DNA of 64,000 nucleotides from positions 4,995,288 through 5,059,287 of the forward strand of contig CM065324.1 in NCBI GenBank assembly GCA_033032175.1. Reading direction: 5' to 3'. The stretch is from Saturnia japonica. Taxonomy: Eukaryota > Arthropoda > Insecta > Lepidoptera > Saturniidae. Positions 55,446 through 64,000 of the stretch are shown here, in pieces. Positions within the stretch are counted from its first letter, which is position 1; every line of letters starts with the position of its first letter. Both the position numbers and the translations under genes were made by a program. The notes under the pieces are model-generated. The model was not told the origin of the DNA, did not search any database, and saw only the letters and a list, made by a program, of their open reading frames with translations.

Positions 55446-57787
55446 AAAACTTTGCCAAATATACATTTAAAAAATCAGATAACAATCATTATCAATATTC
55501 AGTCGGTAAATGTAACATTAGATACTGGTCTGTCCAGAAGAAATGAAACTATTCTCTGTAATTTTTGTATACTCGACGAGGACTGAGACGTAGGTTGTTC
55601 ACTTTTAAACCATTTAATTGATACAATATTTTGCTGATAAACATAGCCCAAGCTTAGATGTTCTATTCTTACGTATTAAAATAGTGTAAATTCATTTACT
55701 CAATATTATAATGTCATACCTCACAACCAAGTACGGTTTCAAAGCCTCAACAAATTTTATTACCTGCAATAAAAAAAACCAAAGCAAACAGTGTAAAACA
55801 AAAATAAATTTAGAGTGAGTTATAGCCAACTACGTAAATAAATGCGAGAAACGGATTTTGTAGTTAAAGGTGATATCTATATTAATCTGTAGTTGTCTGT
55901 ACAATTATTTTTTTTGTCCAAATTTCCCAATAGACATACTGTGAACGATACTGATCACGAATATACAATTTATAAGTTTTTTGTCTGTTTGTTCGTATGT
56001 TCGGATTTAACTCAGAAACGGCTTGTGCGATTCTCATGAAATTTTGTACACAGGATGCTCATGTCAAGTCCGTTGATAGGGTAGAAGAAATTTCAATATT
56101 ACTTTTAGAAATCGTAAAAAAAAAAAAAAATCAAAAAAAATCTATTTTCGTTAATTCTTGGTCGATTTTGATGAACTTTCGATTTAATATTTTGATAAGG
56201 TTTTGTACACGGGAAGTCTAAGTATTTACATAATTAGGGTTAAAAGAATTGTCAATATTCATTCTAAAAATAAAAAAAGAAGTTCAAAAAATTAAATAAA
56301 CATCAATTCTCAAACGATTCTGATCAATTTTTGTAGACGGGAAGCATACATCATACTATAATTGACAGGTTATAAGAATCGTTTATAATGATTAGAAATT
56401 GTAGATTAAATCATTTTCAATTGATTTTGATGAAAATTGTACACGGGAAGTGCATGTCACTCCTCAATTGATTCAGTATAGGTATGAATTGTTAACAATA
56501 TGAGTAAAAATAAAATTACGGGATGTAAATAACTACTGCGTAGTAACAAACGTGTGCGGAGCCGCGGCGGGCACAGCGCTAGTAAACTATAAATTTGTCG
56601 TGTTTTTCTTTTTGTTTAATATAAAAACGGCATATCGGATCATTAGGTTCCGTGATAAAAGAACGTTATCGGAAAGCGATCGTATCCCCGAGTTGTCGTG
56701 TTGTGTGCGATATTGAAACAACCCTTTATCAAGATCGGGATGGGCAGTGACGTCGCGGCCTACAGTTCATTACCACAAACATTATTCAATTATTCATCGC
56801 TTTACTAAGCTCTGTCACTGGAAACTATCAAAATTTAAAAAAAGTCGTAGATCACTCTAAAGTGGGTAGGTATTTACCAATTAAATCACTTTTTATTTAT
56901 TTTTAAGATCACTGGATACATGTCCTTTAAGCATAACTTGGTGCAGTTTGAAACTGTCCATGGAGTTTTTGCAGTAACTCAAAATGCATGTTACTAGATA
57001 TTTATAATCCACATCACTTATGCACAACATCTAAACTATGTCACGCAAAACACCATCAATATTACTTAATAAAGGGCCAAATAAAGTAAGTTTATAAATT
57101 AAATTAAAAACCGACCACACGATAAAACAAGATCCCGCCAAAGCAGGTCGATGCTTATTCATTACTCATATAAATAATATCTAATTTAGGTAATGTATTA
57201 TTAAATCTTGATTAAAATTATCATATTTATTATTTAATTTAAAATATGAACTTCAGTAGACCTTAACGTGCCTTGAAGCCATTTTATGTATTACTTTTTG
57301 ATAATACCATCTCATATGCATCTCACATGGGTTCTCCACTCACCGTAATTCCTAAGTTTAGAATCAAAAGAAAATATCAGCTTTAATAAACTCTAATACC
57401 TGCTCACTATCCATTATCGCAAACAGCTACTTTGAATAAAAAATAAATTCTGCGAAGCTTTCATATCCAATTGCCTTAAATACTATGTGATAATATTTCA
57501 TTAATATATTGTACTTTTTAACATAACCACTTGTACCTTTCATTACTTTTCCTAGATTACATTAGATTACACTGTATTATATCTTGGGAAGGGATTAGCG
57601 TTACTGCATGATAGTGATGTCTGGAAGCGACTTCCTCTCTGTAGGTGCATTGACTAAAATTTATAATAGCATTAAATACAACATATACGGTAAAAAAAAT
57701 TACTAGAAAATATTTATAAACCTGATGATTGTTTAAGACACAGGGTCGACCTACTTCAGGTGCTAGGACACATTGAAATAGACCTAA
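55446..57787. other. Intergenic stretch with repeat fragments
   Basis: 55975-56240 and parts up to 56590 contain a degenerate dispersed repeat (TTTGTCTGTTTGTTCG, AATTTTGTACACAGGATG, with similar 'TGTACACGGGAAG' blocks near 56205 and 56435, ending GCGGGCACAGCGCTAGTA). I see nothing else. Confidence 0.4.
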
Positions 57788-57843
57788 AGCCGGTGAAGCT
57801 GTCAAAGCCTCTAATGGCTCCAGGGCCCTTATGGCTAACAGTA
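57788..57843 (+). repeat. Short dispersed motif, copy 4
   Basis: GCCGGTGAAGCTGTCAAAGC through GGGCCCTTATGGCTAACAGT; same family as 30855-30920. Confidence 0.65.
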
Positions 57844-59211
57844 CCTAGGTACTTATTTATAGTTATACCGAAAAAGAAAACCATTGAAATAGAAACAAAA
57901 CATTGTCTTAGGATAAGTCTTATATTGTTTTATATAAATGGCTAAAATGAAGTTATAATTCTTATTTCAAAATTAACTTTTTTTATAGATTAACTAATAA
58001 TGATGTGATCAAAGATTCTGCCGTCGGAATATGTCGATAGGTTTTTGGCAATGTATTTTCTATATTTACAAAATGCCCTATAATGATACACAAACATACC
58101 TAATGCTAATTAGAACTAAATAATACAATACAATAAACACCGTGTTACCCGTGTTCTTTCAACATCAACCCATATAAAAGTCGTGGAAAGTTAATAACCA
58201 ATAATTTAAAAACGACAGAGATTGCGAACAATAGCATCACCTAACCAAACTGAAACTGGTACAAAGGTAAGGAAATAGCCAGTTTCAGTACAAAGGGAAA
58301 ATAATATTAGGCGACCACAATGGCGCTTTGAGCCGGGGAACAGCATAAAAAACGGATGTGTCAATAATTAACTGTGTGATTCGGGAGCTCGTCGCCGTCG
58401 GCTATCGATTGTGCTTTACCGAGCCGGTTTAATAAAAAAAAAATGTATAACGAACACGTATTGTAGATGAACAAAAGGGGGCGAAACTCTCGCTCCGAGC
58501 TAAAGCTTCGTTCGGCCGGTTTGTTTTTGTTGGGTGCAATGCTAGAGTGAAAAATATTACACCCCCGGGCTTGTATGTGTGAGCAGGCTTTGTACCTACT
58601 GAGTAAGTATATAGGAGACGATTCAAATCGCCGTGTGGGATCTGGAATACTTTGTATTAGTATTAAAATTCCTTATGAGATGTATTTCTAGAACAAGTAT
58701 TTTGTTACAAAAATTTCACTTAATTTTATTAATTAAATAAAAAATCACGCATTAAGGTTTAAGAACCATGCATGGCTGTATCTAAATCTTTAAATAAAAG
58801 TACGGGAATTAATCTGTATATAATATATGATACAGGAAAGTACTTTAATTTTCCGAGTTAGAATCCGCATCAGTTGTACACTGGAACTGATTTGACTGTA
58901 GTTTTCAGATTAATGAAAGACTGAATCCGAAAAAAGATCTAGGCTATATGTTATATCATACATTTTTCCGTAGGCGATAAGCAGTAATGATAAAATTCCC
59001 ATTTTTAATCCTGGCAACATGTGGAACATCTAAAGCATTTTCTCGTAAACAAAGTAATGTGTACCAGCAATTCTAAAATTTGGTTTTTCATTACATCTAT
59101 TTATCCTCATATTCTGTTACAACAAATATAGAATTAGGTATCTAAGTCATTTTGCGTAAGTTAATCTAAGCCTTTGATTATAATCACATGTATATAATCA
59201 AATATCTAAGT
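57844..59211. other. Intergenic stretch, nothing recognised
   Basis: AT-rich sequence. A 65-codon minus-strand open frame at 58626-58429 has no recognisable domain. Confidence 0.35.
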
Positions 59212-59510
59212 ATACTAATGTTATATATAAAGCACACGAGATTGTTTGTTTGATCATGCTAATATCTGGAACGATCAGTTATATAGATTTATTTTTATGA
59301 ATTTTATAGCCTATTTATTAAGGAAGATTATAAGCTATATAACTTCAAGCTATAAGAAAAAGAGCGGAGCAGTAATCGTAAATATGAAGCAATCTGGCAA
59401 GTAAGGGAATTGAAAACAACGATAAGTTACGCGTTGGCGGCGCGCGGCGCGGTGCAGAGATGGTTGAATAAATTTTACACGGGTGAAACTGTGGGGCATA
59501 GCTAGTATTT
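59212..59510 (-). repeat. Dispersed ACTAGCTATGCCCCACAG-type repeat, inverted
   Basis: Read on the minus strand it begins CTAGCTATGCCCCACAGTTT and passes ACCGCGCCGCGCGCCGCC and TATATAGCTTATAATCTTCC to the CTAAATAGGCTATAAAA-like module, in the same order as 3272-3461 plus 6084-6135. Confidence 0.55.
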
Positions 59511-61984
59511 TAATAAGTATTAAAATATACTCTTTAACAAGATATTTAAACGATGTTTTACTTCTATACATTTTTTGAAAACTAGTATCAGTACAACGAA
59601 GTCATCAGGGTTTTTGATTTATGCAAAATTGAAACGTTAATCACATCGCGTGAAAACATTTTATTATAAATGAAAATAAACACCATTTATGTACCTAAAG
59701 CTACACAAAAACTGCAGAGCGAACGATCACTGAATAATCGCAACAAATCCGCATCAATAGGGAGCGCAGCACGCACAATTTGAACCCTTAGGGATCAGGA
59801 AATTCATCTCGCTAATCCATCGGGCCGCCGTGAATAGTAAAAGTGATGGGTCTATTCATTGCCGGGGATGAGTAGGGGGACGAGGGGTGGCGGGGACGAA
59901 TGGTTGGAAAGCGCTAAAATTTAATAAACCAGGGTCTCGTCGACTATATGGACAGCCCTTGCGATTAATTACGCACAAGAGACTGGTAATGATACCTACG
60001 CAAATATCTAGGGGAGGTGTACATTTTCGCATTTATTATTCACGAAGGAAGTGTATCATCATAATTTCGTTTACTTAAACGTTTTAATTATTAAAAATGG
60101 AGGGAAGACTCTCTCGCCTTATAGTGCTAATGTTAATATTTTGGTTTTGTTTTATTAATTTATTTTGTTTCACGTTTATTTTTGAAGCTACAGTCTACCG
60201 TTTTACACCGAATAAAAACATTGATTGTTAACTTTAGATTTAAAAAATGTTGATTACTTTTATGTTATTTATAATTAAATTACCATTTTCAAAGTATCAA
60301 ACAGGTTTATAAACTGTTTCACAAAAAAATGGGGGCGGAAGCAAATAACCTATTTAATTGGTAACTTTAGGTAATTTTATTATTCCTTAAAATATTGTAA
60401 ATTAACGAACTGACAGCTAGTCCCGGCAAATAAAGTAAAAAAGGAGGAACCTCGGAATGAAAGAATATGAAGTTTGGGTGTTTTATAATTTGGCACAAAA
60501 TTCTCATATACTTAATAAAATTAATATATATTATTCTTCAATAAAAGATCCGTGTAATAATCACAAATATAACTTAATTCACATATAAGTCCTTTCGTAA
60601 ACTGTAGGATCGCGGTTGGTGATACTACAAGTAGGAGAATATATTTTAAGTGGCAGCCAACAAGCAAGTTTCTGTACATTCATACCTATACGAAATACAT
60701 ACGACTCGCTACGAGTACGCATGAGCCGAGCTCTGTACATAACGACATCTTTTGTTACCGTCACTCGAGAGTCGTGTAGCGCTGAAAAGAGCTCGATTCA
60801 CGATCCGCATAATTAGTGATGTAATAAAACATATTTTGGCAGTGGTTATTATTTTACAATGATAAATACTAAAATATTCGAACACTATAAACTAATTTTA
60901 CTACCCATAAATATCTAGCAGAATTTTTAAACTTTCGAACTTTAAAAAAGTTATATAATAAATTATCTTGTAATTAAAAGTCAACAAAGTTCACACTTCA
61001 CAGCGAGGTTCGGGATTATTGTTTTATCTTAGGACGGCAAAGTGAAGGCATTGTGTATGATGGCAATTCAAAAACAAACAACCTATTGCCGGTTGTCGTT
61101 ATCATGTTGGTCTGTAAGTATTTCGATAGCTGGACATACACTGGCTGATTCAAAAACGTGACAAAAACAAAAGAGTCTCTTTGACGACTTTATCACCATG
61201 CGCTTGGTAGTCATGACCCAGGCTATTTTTAGTATATGTAAATCTTTGGAATTTTAGCACAATTATTTTAGTTACTATTATATTGGTTATAAATATCTAA
61301 AAAAATACAGTATCTATATTATCAACAATCCATACTAATATTATAAATGCCAATGTAACTCTGTCTCTCTGTAACGTTTTCACGCCTAGACCACAGAACC
61401 AATTTTGATGAATTTTCGTATAGAGATAGATTGGACCTTGGGAAAGGACATATGGTACAAGTTGTAGCGAAAATAAAACTTTAAGGGTAGAAAATAGGGG
61501 ATGAAAGTTTCTATGAACAAAATATGGGAACACCAAAAGCGCACGCGCGATAATGGTGGAATGACATAGGTTGCCATACTAACCAGTTTTTTGATTGTCA
61601 ATCTGGTTTGTTAATTAATTGATAGTGTTATACTTAATAATAAATGTATTGTATTTCTAATAATTACATATTAAATGATAGTCCAGTATTCTTTTTAAGA
61701 TTGAAGTGTTTTTAAATTGTTTAACCACGCAGTGCGGCGTAATGTAATGACTATTTTATTTTATAACGCTGTAAAACCGCGGCTAGCAGGAGTTTATATA
61801 TTCTAAGCGATATACCTATTGTAAATTCTCCGTATTATACAGGTTTGCTGCAAGTGAATCATTTCATTGTGCTATTCCACATGTGGTGAAAATAAAACTT
61901 GGGTGAAAGTTTGTATGAAGAACCCATTCATATTTATGCTTTTGATAAGAAAGGAATAAAAGAGGTTTCACGTTTTTCAAAAAA
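59511..61984. other. Intergenic stretch, no gene recognised
   Basis: 59800-59960 and 60600-60800 are less AT-rich than their surroundings, but no exon can be supported. 61325-61450 holds a dispersed repeat piece (TAATATTATAAATGCCAATG, TTTTCACGCCTAGACCACAG, TAGAGATAGATTGGACC). Confidence 0.35.
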
Positions 61985-62280
61985 CCTTCCCGAAGGCCGG
62001 TACAATAAGGTATGATTTTAATTATTTTTGAAGTTTTATTGGGACGGTTAATGTGTTGGATTCAATCCCATTAATGATTTTCTTTTGGTTTGTCGCGTTC
62101 CGAAATCAGCCAGTGCATATGCAGTAATAAAGCGGGGTGGTAGGGATTGCACACCGCTAGTATACGTATAAAGGGACAAAGTAAGTCAAAATGTAATACA
62201 CAGTGAAAAATCTCTCGTTTTTTTTTACTAGCTTGTGCCCGCGACTTTCTTTCACGTGAATTGCTTTTGATGTTCCACAT
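61985..62280. repeat. Dispersed repeat, inverse of 23925-24130, plus a short second repeat
   Basis: ATTAATGATTTTCTTTTGGT, GTTCCGAAATCAGCCAGTGC and GTGGTAGGGATTGCACACCG are the inverse of blocks at 23925-24060. 62230-62265 starts a separate ACTAGCTTGTGCCCGCGAC repeat. Confidence 0.5.
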
Positions 62281-62339
62281 AAACTACATGACGTACTGGA
62301 TTAAAAGTTGTTTATTTTCTTCTTTGTATTCTTTTAGCT

Positions 62340-63215
62340 ATTGACCTTAAGTCTTCAGAAAAGAGACGGGAGTAACTTGTCATTGAACTTAACCAATCCT
62401 TGCATCACATATCCATTTGAGGAGCCAGTCACTTGGTTATGTTCAATGATAATAAGTCTTAGATTTGCGCATTTTCTACCAAAAACATCCGTTTTTCCCC
62501 TCCCCACTCTTCAGAACGTCTCGCTAGTAATGCGTGACAGCCTCAATAGCCTAGGTATGGATATTCGAAACGACCTTAACTTCAGAGATTACATCGGGAG
62601 TGTCATCTCCGCCACATTTTGGGATTCAGAATCCTGAACAGGGCGCGACGGGTTTTCACACCTAAATAGCTGTATCTGCTTTACAAGGCACAAGTTGGGC
62701 CTTGTATGGAATACTGTTCGCGCATTAGGGACAAATCGCAAAAAACCCGCTCAAAGCCCTGGACAGGTTGCAGAGATGGGCTGTTCGTATTGTAAATGAT
62801 GCAGACGTTACTAAGTTCGGCTGCGTTGGGACATTGCCTTGCTGAGCGTCTACTACCTTCTGCATCATGGTGAGTGTTCTGAAGAGCTGTTCTACCTAAT
62901 TCTCGCTTCTCCTTTTCACAACACACACGTGCTGGGCTCCGGAACCACAGATTTACGGTAACCTCCATCTCGGCACGAACAAAGAAGTTTGATACGTCTT
63001 ATCTCTGCCGTACTTTAAAGCTGTGGAACTGTCTCCCGACTAGTGTGTTCCCTTCGTCCTATAACATGGAATCCATTGAGATCAACGTGAAGAGACATTT
63101 GAGCAGGCCGGCATGACAGCGGCGACTGACGATGGATTGCAGATCCCACGGTAGTCGCCAATGCTATTGGATTACACTGTGCTCATCATCAAGTAGAGTG
63201 TAGTCACTATGTCGT
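62340..63215 (+). pseudogene. Decayed LINE reverse-transcriptase end and 3' UTR
   Basis: A 98-codon open start (62341-62637) gives SLNSLGMDIRNDLNFRDYIG, the motif that follows the RT core in Jockey/CR1-type LINEs. Later frames give LSRLVCSLRPITW-like remnants of the WN-P-VFP-YD tail. ATGACAGCGGCGACTGACGA and GGATTACACTGTGCTCATCA form the same 3' UTR as at 24620 and 55340. Many stops and shifts. Confidence 0.62.
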
Positions 63216-63324
63216 GCAACGACAAAAAAAATTATATGTAACCTAGATCCTCTCACGGGTCCGTTCTGAAAACTACATTTGAAACATCGAAGACATTACT
63301 AAACATGTCTATTTCTTGAAACGA

Positions 63325-63410
63325 GAAGGCTAACAGTATAGTCCAAACCCGGTGAAACTGTCAAAGACTATAATGAATCCATTGCCCTTAAGGCTAACAA
63401 TATTGTCAGA
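63325..63410 (+). repeat. Short dispersed motif, copy 5, with an extra partial unit
   Basis: AAGGCTAACAGTATAGTCC (63326-63344) is followed at once by a second unit, CCCGGTGAAACTGTCAAAGA through CCCTTAAGGCTAACAATATT, so the end of one unit abuts the start of the next. Confidence 0.6.
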
Positions 63411-64000
63411 TTGAAGAAAAAAAAACTGGAAACGACTCGCATGCGGTGGCACGTATTATATGTTGATAGTAAGTACTACGTCAGAAACCTTAATTTTAGT
63501 AACAACAACAAACTCAATCAAACGATGCGAAAACGATGGACGCATAGAATATGAAAACAAAAAATTAAATGTTAAATCTATGATAATTATATGTCACATG
63601 TCACCGGATAATTACGCGTTAGGTTTTAGCACATTTTTTTCATGAGAAGGAAGATATAACGTAGAGAGAAGGAGAATGAGAATGAGTACATTGTATATGT
63701 AATATAGAGTATAGGTTATCCGCGTCTCCCTTTTTAAGAAACTATTATCACATGTACAGTGCTGAATAAAAATTTTTTTTAATGAAGTAACGGTTCATAC
63801 AATTATCCGGTGAAAGATATAACATTAATAATATTACATTTTATAAAAGTGAATATCACACATACATTCACAATTTAATTTGTGGAATAAATGAATACGT
63901 GTCCGATCACCTTTGAACTTCGGTTTGGGTTTTCCCGCCTCCATTGGAACAATCCCACTGGCCCGCAGTCCAGATAGTTACGACTAACCGCAGATTCCCT
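63411..64000. other. Terminal intergenic stretch
   Basis: AT-rich sequence with no supported feature. The last 100 bases are less AT-rich (CCCGCCTCCATTGGAAC), but I see no exon boundary. Confidence 0.35.

Noticed and set aside
1..64000. CRISPR array, prokaryotic operon, rRNA or viral gene cluster
   Set aside because: No regularly spaced identical repeats, no ribosome-binding-site-led gene strings and no viral structural genes. All coding signals are intron-split eukaryotic genes or transposons.

Overview
The window reads as nuclear DNA of an insect, most likely a moth or butterfly. It is AT-rich, has small genes split by short GT-AG introns, and is crowded with mariner-like DNA transposons, an R1-clade LINE, LINE 3' fragments and the dispersed repeats beginning ACTAGCTGTGCCCGCGG that I associate with Lepidoptera. 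No bacterial gene, operon, CRISPR array or rRNA is visible. Two runs of exactly 100 N (19975-20074 and 43213-43312) are scaffold joins of unknown true length.

Layout. 0.7-3.1 kb (minus): a four-exon gene for a 192-residue secreted protein with a signal peptide, a PSI-like module and integrin-beta-type EGF modules, but no beta-I domain, membrane segment or tail. 3.3-6.1 kb: an old dispersed repeat split by a 2.6 kb mariner-like element with very long inverted repeats. 7.5-13.5 kb: a full-length R1-clade non-LTR retrotransposon with a 15-bp target duplication. Its two ORFs carry point stops but no frameshift that I can see. 14.9-18.3 kb (plus): a four-exon gene for an Alba-domain RNase P/MRP p25-like protein, with a DDE transposon in its third intron. 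20.1-30.3 kb (minus): an acyl-CoA synthetase/luciferase-like gene, ten exons in consistent frame, whose C-terminus runs into the first gap. A mariner and a small inverted-repeat element sit in its third intron. 36.3-42.5 kb (minus): a second, partial copy of that gene. Three of its exons are each exactly one base shorter than in the first copy, next to noisy-looking AT-rich sequence. 43-64 kb: mostly transposon relics (at least three mariner-type lineages, several nested), small inverted-repeat elements, a tRNA-headed SINE and LINE fragments. One well-bounded orphan exon (47851-47991) lies here.

The cellular genes are unrelated in function: one looks extracellular, one acts in tRNA/rRNA processing, and one activates a carboxylic acid with ATP. 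I see no sign of a co-operating gene cluster. The most interesting signals are the mini integrin-beta-like protein, the long-TIR DD41D-type transposon, the changed ORF1/ORF2 junction of the R1 element, the nested elements at 49.5-51.3 kb, and the evidence that the second AMP-binding copy may be damaged by assembly error rather than by evolution.
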